This document shows, piece by piece, positions 55,141-64,000 of a stretch of 64,000 nt of DNA. The DNA is taken from contig JAMXIF010001194.1 of the NCBI GenBank assembly GCA_028583685.1, forward strand, positions 7,162,488 to 7,226,487, written 5' to 3'. The stretch's first letter is position 1. Each line of letters starts with the position of its first letter. Made by a program: the position numbers and the translations under genes. The notes under the pieces are model-generated. The model was not told where the DNA came from. It worked only from the letters and a program-made list of their open reading frames with translations, and did no database searches. The stretch comes from Petaurus breviceps papuanus. Its lineage: Eukaryota; Chordata; Mammalia; Diprotodontia; Petauridae.

Positions 55141-55299
55141 CACCCAGCATATTGGATGGATCTCCTTTGAAGAATATATAGAAAGACACAGAGAAGAGTC
55201 TGAAGATGGAAAACTGTTGATTGATTCCAATCTGTACTGTACAAATAGCAGCCTTGTTGAACTTATATAAAATGCCATATAAATATGGGATATTATTGT

Positions 55300-55850
55300 T
55301 ATAATGATGGCAGCACTTGGTATTTAATGATTCTATTTACTTAGGCAACAGGTCCTTGCATAAAATTATCATCTCTACAGAGAATCAAATAAAAAAAAAT
55401 TTATTTGATAATGAAAGGGATAAAAGATAGATAAAACTAGAACTTCCTCTACAATATAAATGGTAAAACATTGGAAAGAAATGTCCAAGGACATTTGGCT
55501 ATCTCTTGCTTAAGTTATCAGTTATCATAAGACAACCAATAATTGTTCGTATAGCTTTTTAAAAAGCAGGAGATTAGCTTAGGTGATCTTTTGTGCGTTC
55601 TTTTATTTCAATGACTCTATGGCAAAGAGATCAAATACAAGGCCAAGAATAAGGAGAGAACCAATTATGTATAACAAAATTGGTCTATACTTCAATATTT
55701 TATAAGATCTATAATTTCATTTATGTATGCTTTTTTCTCCACACATGCATATTATGACCCCTCTAAGTCTTGATAGATGGTTTTATGAGCTTCTTTTCTT
55801 TCCTCCACTCCACAAAAAAAAAATCCTTGGTGGACACCCTTTTATTGATA
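55300..55850. other. Unassigned stretch
   Basis: AT-rich. No repeat or exon recognised. Confidence 0.4.
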
Positions 55851-55852
55851 AG

Positions 55853-55950
55853 CCTCTCCTCTCCTCTCCTCTCCTCTCCTCTCCTCTCCTCTCCTCTCTT
55901 CCTTTCCTTTCCCTCCTCTCATTTCCTCTTCTCTTCTCATCTTCTCTTTC
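55853..55950. repeat. (CTCCT)n pentanucleotide repeat and TC-rich flank
   Basis: About nine CTCCT units (55853-55898), then pyrimidine-only CTTCCTTTCC sequence. The Ser/Leu/Pro-rich frames at 55727-56003 are artefacts of this tract. Confidence 0.96.
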
Positions 55951-56072
55951 AACCAACATTGATTAGGCACCTACTATGTGTAAGGCATTGTAATAATTGC
56001 TAAGAATACAGTGATAAAAACTGAAAGGTCTGTTTCCTCAAGGACTTTATATACTACTGGAGGGATAGTTTT
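55950..56072 (-). mobile_element. L2-like 3'-end fragment
   Basis: CAACCAACATTGATTAGGCA, CCTACTATGTGTAAGGCATT, CTCAAGGACTTTATATACTA. Antisense. Confidence 0.75.
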
Positions 56073-56099
56073 ATTAGCTGTCCAGCCATAATTGAACCC

Positions 56100-57100
56100 A
56101 TTTTTGAAGCCTTTCTTACTTAGTAGGGCCTAACAGAATTTTTAGTTCACTGACATCATCTTTAGGGAAATCAGGCCATACCTAAACTATGACAAAGTAA
56201 CAGAGAAGGACTTTAGCTAGGGAAGTCAATTAGTTTATTACTATTATTTTAATAGCAACTCGCAAGCACTTGAGAAATATAGGCTGTATTCCAATGGAAG
56301 GCTTTGACAGTTCCATAACTCAGGCCCTGGTGGTGAGAGGCTTGGCTTCAGTAAAACTAACTCCACCAACATCGTCCTTCCTCTTTTAATATCTTATTAC
56401 AAGATAAGCTCATTTCAGGGAAGGGTAAATTCTGCCTCGACCAGAGAAAAATAATTACATTGAATTAACTGGATAGATGACTATGAATAATCCACATGAA
56501 ATTCTTAAACTTGGGTTCGGACAGAAGATTCAGCATTGGTCAGATACCCACTGATTATGCAATTTATTCTTAGCAAAGAAAATGAATGTGAGCTATAAAA
56601 TATTTCTCCAATAATCTTTTAGTGAAAAACAATGGAAATTTGAAGACAGATTAAGGCTTAGTGTCACAACAGATTACAGTGTGAACAGACTTTGTTCTTA
56701 CAGGGGTCTATTTAACTAGTGACAAGCTGAGGGGAGGGAGAGAACTAGAGGGATTTTTGACATGAAAAATGTGAATTTGCTCTCTGAGTGTTTACTAGAG
56801 CTCACAACTAGCAGGAAATGAGGCATGAAATGTATTGTCAAACATACAGTGTTCAAAATATAATGCATTACTTTAAGTTGGGCTTTTGCTTTCAAAGATC
56901 CTTACTTTCTCCATCCCAACCCTAATCCCTTCTCCCAGAGAGATGCACCCAACACTGTGACAACCCCTTCAAAATCAAAATGGTTAGGTCCAAAATGCAC
57001 CATATGTATGTGCCATTTAACTCTAAGAAGACTTCAGCGTTGTTCCTATTGAGTAGTACCATTTTATTTAACTTCAGTGAACAGAGAACTTGGCACTTTA
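56100..57100. other. Repeat-free block, possible conserved non-coding content
   Basis: About 1 kb with no recognised transposon. 56260-56520 (for example GAATTAACTGGATAGATGAC) looks most site-dense. No long frame. Confidence 0.3.
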
Positions 57101-57103
57101 GAA

Positions 57104-57232
57104 TGAATGGATGGATGGATGAAAAAGCATTTATTAGGATCTATGTGCTAAGGGGATTCAAATAAAAATATTGATGACAGTCTCTGCCCTCAAAGAGATC
57201 ACGTTCTAATGATCAGAAACTACATGGCATGG
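57104..57232 (-). mobile_element. L2-like 3'-end fragment with (GGAT)n
   Basis: GAATGGATGGATGGATGAAA leads into AAGCATTTATTAGGATCTAT, GTCTCTGCCCTCAAAGAGAT and CACGTTCTAATGATCAGAAA. Confidence 0.72.
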
Positions 57233-57544
57233 CCAGGAAAGGATGTTTTGGTTTGGAAATTTACAGGGATAAGAAACAAATGCATAGGGAAATAGACTAA
57301 AACACACTTTCCAGGAGCAATGACAGAGTGGATTTGATTGTGATTCCAGAACTGGAAAGTGGGGAAGTAAAAGGGATCAGTCGGAGTGTATGTGTAGCTC
57401 CATGGCAACTGGGGAGGAAATGACCAGAAGATGATGGGAAGTTTGACTAGAGCCAGGTGAGAATGAAATGTTCAACTGAGGCAACCACCAGTCAGGATGG
57501 GAGCAGGGTAAGGGTTAAATCTGAAGGGGCTTGGATTCTAATCA

Positions 57545-57820
57545 GTGCTAGAAAGGACCTTAGAGTATTTAAGGAGTGGGACTAGGTGATTTCTAAGGCT
57601 CTTTAAAGTTCTATCATTCCATGATTCAACAATTCTATCATCTAATCTAATCCATTAATTTTACAAATGGAGAAACAGAGACCTAGATGGGTAAAGTAGA
57701 TTGTACAAAGCCATTCACAGCAAGTTAGCACCAGAATTGATACTAGCTTCGTAGATATGAGCTACAAGGGACCTCAGAGGTTAACTTCATTTTATATATA
57801 AGGATGAGACTCAATTGAAC
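57545..57820 (-). mobile_element. MIR3-like SINE cluster with an inverted insert
   Basis: Antisense start CAGTGCTAGAAAGGACCTTA, then a sense-oriented MIR3 tail (GGGACTAGGTGATTTCTAAG, TCTATCATTCCATGATTC), then antisense again (TTTTACAAATGGAGAAACAG). A further antisense start lies at 57755 (GATATGAGCTACAAGGGACC). Confidence 0.65.
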
Positions 57821-58330
57821 CAAGCAATCAGTTCACAACCCCTCCCCATTTGAAGTAACTAGCAAAATATTCATTATCAGGTGAGAAAATCTCTACTGAA
57901 TCAATCAGTCAGTCAAAGGCAATAAAGTAATGTACATCCAGGTCTTCCATAAAACATCAAGCCAATCTAGTATCCTATATTCAAGCAATTGGTACCTTGG
58001 AAAAGAGAAGAATTCAATCAAGCCCATTAATGTGAATCTCTGAGTTGGGGTACAGAGAGAGGAGAAGAGAATAGAGTTTCCTTACCCTACCCACAGCCAT
58101 TGACCAAAGGAGGACCTTATAAAGTTTAGATGATTAGAGGATTTAGTCTGTTCATTGGTATCCTAATAGTGTCTTGGGACAGAAGCAGATAGCAGCAATG
58201 TTTCTATCAGGAACAAGGACAAATAAACTGAATAAATGCAGCTTCAAGACTCTACAAGGAGCCCAACAGAAATTTCTATTATGCCTAATGGGAATTTTAT
58301 GACTATCCTCACAAAAAGGAAAAAGGGATT
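57821..58330. other. Unassigned stretch
   Basis: No repeat or exon recognised. Confidence 0.4.
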
Positions 58331-58334
58331 TTCA

Positions 58335-58640
58335 GTTTGTCAGTCAGTCTCTTGTTAGTCAAGAAGCTTCTATTAAGCAGTCACTGTACCCTGGGCACTG
58401 TGCTAAGTGCTGGGAATATAAGTCCAACTAAAAGTGAAGGCAGTCCCTGCCCTGAAAGAGAATATATTCTGATGAGGGAAGACAACACTTAAAATGCCAC
58501 TGAAACAGATGGAGAGGTACTTAAGTGGGAGCATGGTGGTGAAGTCTAGAGAGTCAGAAGCAAAATGGGGAGATTAATGAAGGGTGGCTGGTCTGGGCCC
58601 CTCTCCAAAATGGAGGTCACAAGAGGGACTTACCAACTGG
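58335..58640 (-). mobile_element. L2-like LINE 3' region
   Basis: GCTTCTATTAAGCAGTCACT, CTGGGCACTGTGCTAAGTGC, GGAATATAAGTCCAACTAAA, GGCAGTCCCTGCCCTGAAAG. Antisense. The part beyond 58490 is less certain. Confidence 0.7.
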
Positions 58641-59230
58641 AGAAAAGGCTGCAGGGATATAACAATGATCCAGGTGGATTAGGCAGCTGAGATATGATGG
58701 GCTAGAGAATCAAAAGCAAAACTAGGAAAGGGAACCACCACCCAGGGACCATGAACTCCTTTGCCACGTATGCTTGCGCTTAATGTTCCCTGGACTTTCT
58801 ATGAATTGGTATTAGAGTATTACAGACTCTCAGTTGGATGTTTTGTACCAACTTTTCTTACTGTGAATAAACAAATGAGTAAATGAATGAATGAATATGT
58901 ATATATTCATGTATTAGTATTACATATATTACTATGTATTTATCTTGGTAGATAATCCTTTCTACAAACTAATTGTTAGGCTAACTAATTGATATCAATG
59001 GATCATCAGTGGAAGAAGTACATCAGTGGAGGCTCATGAGCTATATTGCTCTAGAAAGATATGCCCAACCTTTCAATATCCCCACACCTGCCCTGGAAGC
59101 AGGAGCAGAGAAGTAGCAGCTAACCTCTGGGGATCCAGCCTGCTAGTGCTGATGAGCTTGAGGAGAATAAACTCTTGAATCTGGGCCACATCTTGACGAG
59201 AAAACTCAAAAAAAAGTTCCTTGGCTAAGA
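58641..59230. other. Unassigned stretch
   Basis: Holds a small AATG microsatellite (about 58871-58895). Nothing else recognised. Confidence 0.4.
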
Positions 59231-59234
59231 TTAA

Positions 59235-59312
59235 TGAGCAGATCTGGTATCTGAACACAGGTTGCCTGGATCCAAATCCTGAATTCTTTCCCCTTCACTA
59301 TACTGCCTTTCA
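59235..59312 (-). mobile_element. MIR SINE head fragment
   Basis: TATCTGAACACAGGTTGCCT, CTTCACTATACTGCCTTTC: the tRNA-like head only, antisense. Confidence 0.6.
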
Positions 59313-59389
59313 TTAGGATGAAGGCCTTTTACTCCTGGAACTCTAGTGACTTTTCCTTTAGGCAACATAATATTCTTCCAGTCTCTAAA

Positions 59390-59680
59390 ACCCCTCCATG
59401 ATGCCTTCCATATTTCCTCTGCACCCCCATCTCCACCAACTCCATTGAAATTATATGTCTGTCCTCTGGACTCCTCTGTGCCTTTTAACTTATATACCCA
59501 AACGGGACTTAGCACACTCTGTCTTGGATTACAGTTATTTGTTTAGAAATGTTGTCCTTGCAATTGGGTTCTAAGCCTCTAGAAGTCAAGGGCCACATCT
59601 TATACTTCTCTGAATCCCCAGCAGGACCATGTACCATCATAACTCTTTAATAAAGTATAGTATTTGAGTGAATAATATGA
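59390..59680 (+). mobile_element. L2 LINE 3' end
   Basis: Sense: TTGGATTACAGTTATTTGTT, GTTCTAAGCCTCTAGAAGTC, AAGGGCCACATCTTATACTT, CTCTGAATCCCCAGCAGGAC. Confidence 0.75.
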
Positions 59681-59785
59681 AGCCCAAATTCTATCAATAA
59701 CTTACCATGGAACATTCAATACTTAGGGTATAATATAAAAATAAATGATTACAAATAATTCCTCCTGTTCCTACCACAGGGAAAA

Positions 59786-59824
59786 ACACATGCACACCCA
59801 CCCCACCCCCCCACACACACACGA
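59786..59824. repeat. (CACC/CA)n tract
   Basis: CACACCCACCCCACCCCCCC followed by a CA run. Confidence 0.9.
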
Positions 59825-59892
59825 AGGCAACTTCCCACATTATTTCTGTATATTAATTTCCATTTAACTTTCTTGGTCTTCCTTAGATAAGG

Positions 59893-60085
59893 TTGTCTCT
59901 CTCTCTCTCCCTCTCTCTCTCTCCCTCTCTCTCTCTGTCTCTCAATGTCTCTCTCTGTCTCTGTCTCTCTCTGTCTCTCTGTCTCTTTGTCTCTGTCTCT
60001 GTCTCTGTCTCTCTCTCTGTCTCTCTCTCTCTGTGTCTGTCTGTCTGACTGTCTCTCTCTCTCTCTCTGTCTCTCTCTCTCTCTC
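59893..60085. repeat. (TC)n/(TCTG)n microsatellite, about 190 bases
   Basis: Nearly pure pyrimidine strand with periodic TGTC interruptions. Its reverse strand yields an Arg/Glu/Asp-rich frame (59749-60123) that is an artefact. Confidence 0.97.
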
Positions 60086-60109
60086 AGCAATTGAAAGTTA
60101 CTTGGGGAA

Positions 60110-60600
60110 AGAAATGTGCTCACTATGAGTTTTACATAGCTATTAGTTTGTTTAAGTGACTAGACTTCAATTTCCCCTGTTCTTCAACTCCCAGAAAACT
60201 AGGTGAATGCTATGGCCCAATTAGTTACCAAGCCTTCCTTTTGAAAATGATAAACTATCATTCTTGTTTAACAGAATTTGAACCACTTCTTGCCCTGTAT
60301 CTGTCACTAACCCTGATAGTGGGTCTATACTTTTACAGAGTATATATCTTTGTCACAGTTTCTTACAGCCCCTTGTTACCTGACTGTTTCGCATTTGTCT
60401 AAAAGTATAACTGATAAGCTGCTCGGATCTTTCTAGTGGTGCTAATGATAAATAAATATGGCTCGGATGCACAGGTGCTTTAGGAGTATTATAGATATAA
60501 GGAGTCACACTCACACCACCTCTCCGCAACACACATCCAGACTTTCACCTGCTAAATGAGGACACTTTGACACTTACATTAGCACAAAAAGTCTTGAAAT
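60110..60600. other. Repeat-free block, conserved-element candidate
   Basis: Low-repeat sequence between two TC microsatellites. CTAATGATAAATAAATATGG and CTGATAAGCTGCTCGG are typical of compact regulatory sequence, but this is a composition-based guess. Confidence 0.3.
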
Positions 60601-60626
60601 GAGAAACTTCTCTTATTTCGCTTCTT

Positions 60627-60628
<2 letters not shown>

Positions 60629-60673
<45 letters not shown>

Positions 60674-60773
60674 NNNNNNNNNNNNNNNNNNNNNNNNNNN
60701 NNNNNNNNNNNNNNNNNNNNNNNNNNNNNNNNNNNNNNNNNNNNNNNNNNNNNNNNNNNNNNNNNNNNNNNNN

Positions 60774-60802
<29 letters not shown>
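60629..60802. repeat. (TC)n microsatellite containing an assembly gap
   Basis: TC dinucleotides run from 60629 to the gap and resume at 60774. True length unknown. Predicted Ser/Leu and Arg/Glu frames here are artefacts. Confidence 0.97.
60674..60773. other. Assembly gap, 100 N
   Basis: Exactly 100 N bases, the usual placeholder for a gap of unknown size, within the TC repeat. Confidence 0.99.
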
Positions 60803-60806
<4 letters not shown>

Positions 60807-60879
60807 TTCTCTGTGTGTGTTTAGACCTCAGCTTCTCTGAAAGTTGATTTCTCCTCAAATAAATATATCAGTTAGGCAG

Positions 60880-61600
60880 AAAGTTCTTTATTTTTAATAT
60901 CAACCAAATTCTTAGAAATGTAAATCTTTTGCTAAGAAGGAATTTTGTTCTTCATTCTTAATGCTTGAATTGGCACCAGCAGAATTAGAACAGTTGGCAG
61001 AACTACCAGGTTTTAATAATCATTCGTGATTTTTCAGTCCGGTTAAATATGACATATGACTGTGTTGAATCACCTTCAGTGAAAACTAGGCTTCACTGCT
61101 CCTTCCCACCTGCCTTTCACTTGCAATCTGGTGAACATCAACCCAAAAATATAAATTGTACGTGATTATAATGTGTATGTGGATTCATACAACCTGTATC
61201 TTTCATTTCTAGCTTTGTGAAGGATGTCTTTGCTGTGATTTACAAATCAATGTTTCTTCCTACCTTTGTCTGGGAATACGGGATCATGGTATTTTTAATA
61301 CCACATAATTGCCATCTGAATGGGTCTCTCTTGTGCATGGGATAAAATCGGACAAGATTTCTTAGTAGATATAATAAATGAGGTAACTTTCTTCAGTGAT
61401 AGTCTGATTATTCATAGCAAGTGAAGCATACAATAGGGAAGTGCTTGCTTACCGAATATGTCGGCCACCATCATGAAGAAGGTTCAACTCTGTATCCAAA
61501 TGGAAAGGAAATTCTCCCTCAACAGCAAGCTCCTCCACGTGTTCTTCCTTTTGAGGTGATGTGCTTATTGAATAAAGTATCTGACTATTACAGGACATCT
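60880..61600. other. Repeat-free block, conserved-element candidate
   Basis: About 700 bases without recognisable repeats. AT-rich site-like segments (GTACGTGATTATAATGTGTA, TGTGATTTACAAATCAATGT) occur near 61160-61250. No long frame. Confidence 0.33.
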
Positions 61601-61609
61601 CAAATAAGA

Positions 61610-61858
61610 TGAACAATAATAAGTAACATTTATGTAGTACTTTAGGATTTGCAAAGTACTTTATATGTATCTCACTTGCTCCTTACAACTACCCTGGAAG
61701 TTAGGCACTATTATTATCCCTATTTTACAGATTAAGAAACTGAGACATACAAAGGTTAAGTGACTTCCCCAGGGTCACACAGTTAATAAATGTTTGAGAT
61801 CAGATTTAAAATCAGGTCTTCCTGACTAAAGATCCTGCACTCTAGCCTGTGTACCTCT
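61610..61858 (-). mobile_element. MIR-type CORE-SINE, near full length
   Basis: Antisense: AGGATTTGCAAAGTACTTTA, CCTATTTTACAGATTAAGAA, GACTTCCCCAGGGTCACACA, AAATCAGGTCTTCCTGACTA, head TGTGTACCTCTTAA. Confidence 0.92.
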
Positions 61859-61879
61859 TAACTTTCTCTAAAAAAATCA

Positions 61880-62335
61880 CTGAAAGGAGTTCAGCTTAAT
61901 GTTCCATATACAAAAACTAAGTGGATAAAGAATGCCTGTGGTTCAGAAGATGGTATGTACAATTGAACTGACTGTCTGTTGAGCTGGTCTATTGGTACCT
62001 ATATCTAATGCAAATAGACAGTCAGCTAGTTCAGAATTCCGTAGGAAGATGAGATAGAGTAGAATTGCATTTAGAAAATCATGCAGCATTTTAAAAATCC
62101 CTAACTTCTCTCTGAAGCAAACAAAACATTTGTTCATATTGTTGATACAAAATAACTATGAAACATGGAATATCACGGACTCCAAAAAACAAAAACCGTA
62201 GATCACCCAAAGGGAGAAATGCACAGTGGGAATGAATCAGGCACATTAACATACAGCAATTTGTACGTAAGGGAGTTATCAAAAAATTGTATGGCTGAAA
62301 GAGAAGGTAGGTTGGTCACACAAGATTGAGGGGCA
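61880..62335 (+). mobile_element. RTE LINE, ORF2 C-terminal relic
   Basis: Translations read FRRKMR...RIAFRKSCSILKIPNFSL, YETWNITDSKKQK, TQREKCTVGM and KEKVGWSHKIEGHQTG. These match RTE-type 'IAFGK...CETWTLTKK...TQRAMER.MLG...GHVAR' order. Frameshifted. Same family as the other RTE pieces in the window. Confidence 0.74.
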
Positions 62336-62369
62336 CCAAACAGGTAGTCCATGTGCTATTCATCATCAA

Positions 62370-62640
62370 TTCAATGGGATTTAAGTTTCTATTATATACC
62401 AGGCATTGTGGGTACTAGGTTGCAGGAAAAGAAAGGCAAAAATCAGATTGTTCCTGACCTCAAAGAGCTTACATTTCTATCAGGGTAGACAAAGGGTATA
62501 CATGTAAATATATACAAAATAAGTTTGTAAAAAATAAATGAAAGATAATTGGGGAGGAAGGACAATGTCATAAAGAATTTTGAGGGAGGAGGTACAATGT
62601 TAAGAGATAGACACCAAGAGGAAGTCCTATGTTGTGTGCA
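62370..62640 (-). mobile_element. L2-like LINE 3' region
   Basis: TATTATATACCAGGCATTGT, AGGAAAAGAAAGGCAAAAAT, CTGACCTCAAAGAGCTTACA, then ACATGTAAATATATACAAAA and GGGGAGGAAGGACAATGTCA. Antisense. Confidence 0.75.
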
Positions 62641-62744
62641 CTATCCCCCCAGGGAGGATTTGCAGAAAGACTTGGGGAAAAAAAAGTATACAGAAGGGGA
62701 AGGCATAATTACACTGTGATCTGTACTATTAGAGGGAATACTCA

Positions 62745-62878
62745 CATAAGTGAATAAATGAATGAAAACACATTTCTTAAGCCCTTGTGTACTAAACATT
62801 GTGCAAAGTTCTAGGAATACAAATAGAAAAAGCAATGTGATGCCTTCTTTCAAGGAGCTTGCTTTCTAAAGGGGAAGG
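62745..62878 (-). mobile_element. L2-like 3'-end fragment
   Basis: GTGAATAAATGAATGAAAAC, TTTCTTAAGCCCTTGTGTAC, TTTCAAGGAGCTTGCTTTCT. Antisense, a second L2 end close to the previous one. Confidence 0.75.
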
Positions 62879-62879
62879 G

Positions 62880-63598
62880 ATCATATGTATTGATTTCAGA
62901 GGTAAAGGAAAGGTTTGGAAGTACTATTGGCCAGGATCAAAGCAGATGACAAGACCCAGGGGTTATTGGGGTTCATTGGCAGACCAGATGACAGTTTCCA
63001 GGGGACAGGAGGGTATGCAGGAGATCAGACGGTGAAGCTCAGAGTAGCTAAGGAGAAAGTAGTGGGGCTAATAAGACCTAGCGATTGTCTACCCTACCAG
63101 AAGAATTATATTTGGAGATTATCAGCTCATCCAAGCAGTACGAGCATCCATGACTGTTCCACAGGGCAGGGGAAACTAGAGGGGCCCGACCTATCAACCA
63201 ATAGGAATCTAGAAGTGATCTAAGTAGAGCATAGATTCCAAGGTCTCTCACAAAAGGATGAACGTGAACGTGATCAGTATCCAATCTAGAGCCAAAGCAT
63301 TGTCAGGAAGGTTTAAGAGAAGAGACCTATTGTTGGTAGGTTCCACCCAACACCCTGATGGAGTCCTAGCAAGGAAGAAGGAAGGGAAAACTAGAGAGGA
63401 GGAAGACGAAGGAAAAGGAAAGGCATTTCTGCTAGCAGCTGTTCTCACCTGGCTATCTTCAATGGAAGAAAGGGTAAGAGAGCCCCTGCTGGTAACACCA
63501 ATGATGAGATTTGTATGGACAGAGCCATTGGTGAAGAAATATAATGTCCACCAACTACATCCAGCCCTATTGTTTCTTTGTGCTTTATATATAGAGAG
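62880..63598. other. Unassigned stretch
   Basis: About 700 bases with no recognised repeat. A 118-codon plus frame (63258-63614) is Lys/Glu-rich in the middle (REEEDEGKGK) and ends in sequence I cannot place. No splice or promoter support, so probably chance. Confidence 0.35.
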
Positions 63599-63599
63599 A

Positions 63600-63872
63600 G
63601 GAAGAATGGTTTAATGGCTAAAGTATAGAATCCAGTGTCAAGACTACCAGAGTTCTAATATCATCTCTGACACTTACTAGCTATGTGGTCATGGACAAAT
63701 GACATGTCCTCTCTGAGCCTCACTTTCCTTAACTGTACAATGGGGATACTGTAGTATCAACCTTATGGAATTTTTATAAGGACCAAATGACAATATAGGT
63801 GTAGAGTGAAGGTAAGGATATCTAGAGTGCTTTGAAAAATTTACAATGGTATATAAATGTCAGTTATTATCA
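63600..63872 (+). mobile_element. MIR-type CORE-SINE, near full length
   Basis: Sense: GGTTTAATGGCTAAAGTATA, CCAGAGTTCTAATATCATCT, GACACTTACTAGCTATGTGG, CCTCACTTTCCTTAACTGTA, TATATAAATGTCAGTTATTA. Confidence 0.9.
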
Positions 63873-64000
63873 AGGAAGCAATCCAATCTCTCAAAATCTA
63901 TGAACATTGTTTTTGCTTAATTGTTTTTACTTTGTTACTTTAAAGAGAGGACCTATTAAAGGGGGGAAGGGGAGAAGACAGATTTTTGAGAAGGGAGTGG

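Larger units (their letters stand above)
54320..55262 (+). mobile_element. RTE LINE, ORF2 C-terminal relic split by a SINE
   Basis: Translations give INRR/ELNKRKSR...GGGKLHRLL, FNDPRFHSEPKGNHIVLSVM, MMYGFKL-NTTDPKELKMI and QTAMEKSMV. These match RTE-type 'DPRIPMDLKGNLFNTCVLPVMTYGCETWTLTKETLRKL...QRAMERAML'. After the SINE, AYWMDLL-RIYRKTQRRV continues the C-terminal tail. Frameshifted and dead. Confidence 0.76.

Noticed and set aside
55727-56003. Ser/Leu/Pro-rich frames
   Set aside because: Translations of the CTCCT pentanucleotide repeat.
59749-60123. 124-codon Arg/Glu/Asp-rich frame
   Set aside because: It is the reverse translation of a TC/TCTG microsatellite and has no independent support.
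60599-60858. Ser/Leu and Arg/Glu frames on both strands
   Set aside because: Created by the TC repeat and the N gap.
1-64000. Endogenous retrovirus or LTR element
   Set aside because: No LTR pair, primer-binding site or gag/pol/env-like block was recognised. All reverse-transcriptase-like sequence fits RTE, L1 or L2 LINEs.
1-64000. tRNA genes suggested by tRNA-like B-box sequences
   Set aside because: Every B-box-like GTTCAAATC-type motif noticed lies in a SINE head with CORE and tail sequence, not in a cloverleaf-forming tRNA.
1-64000. CRISPR-like or operon-like organisation
   Set aside because: The many similar spaced segments are dispersed SINEs in both orientations; repeat type and composition are those of a mammalian genome.

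Overview
The window looks like non-coding, intergenic or deep-intronic DNA of a marsupial. The evidence is the repeat population: MAR1-type CORE-SINEs whose tails resemble the Bov-B/RTE 3' end, poly(A)-tailed tRNA-type SINEs of the kind common in opossum and Australian marsupials, many MIR and MIR3-like CORE-SINEs, L2 and L3/CR1 relics, decayed RTE LINEs, a marsupial-type L1, and a HAL1-like (half-L1) element that carries ORF1 but no ORF2. I cannot tell the species from the sequence. No family name here was checked against a repeat library; all calls were made by eye.

I find no convincing host protein-coding gene, rRNA, tRNA gene, CRISPR array or prokaryotic feature. The open frames are short and most lie in repeats. 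The only sequences with protein-family character are LINE remnants: L1 ORF1 and ORF2 pieces, HAL1-like ORF1, RTE reverse-transcriptase pieces, and an L2 endonuclease and ORF2-end relic. No endogenous retrovirus or LTR element was recognised.

Layout. 1-14 kb: CORE-SINEs and L2 tips separated by single-copy-looking DNA. 14.3-15.6 kb: a repeat-free block with an unusually open frame. 16-25 kb: microsatellites, L2, and an L3/CR1 3' end split by a MAR1. 25-34 kb: mostly unassigned DNA with several blocks that look like conserved non-coding elements, and a run of same-orientation MIR3-like SINEs near 32 kb. 34-46 kb: L2 relics, including one about 1.5 kb long, an RTE relic, CR1 and many SINEs. 46.4-55.3 kb: a nested LINE cluster, in which an RTE on the minus strand abuts an L1 on the plus strand that is interrupted by a 2.8 kb HAL1-like element on the minus strand, carries a duplicated ORF1 segment, lacks the middle of ORF2 and has SINE insertions; an RTE 3' part split by a SINE follows. 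55-64 kb: L2 and MIR relics, long TC-type microsatellites and a 100-base assembly gap.

No new biological system is evident. The points most worth a second look are the repeat-free blocks (near 6.2-7.0, 14.3-15.6, 25.4-25.8, 31.2-31.7 and 60.1-61.6 kb) as candidate regulatory elements, the roughly 200-codon frame at 14.4-15.0 kb with a single stop, and the structure of the L1/HAL1 nest.
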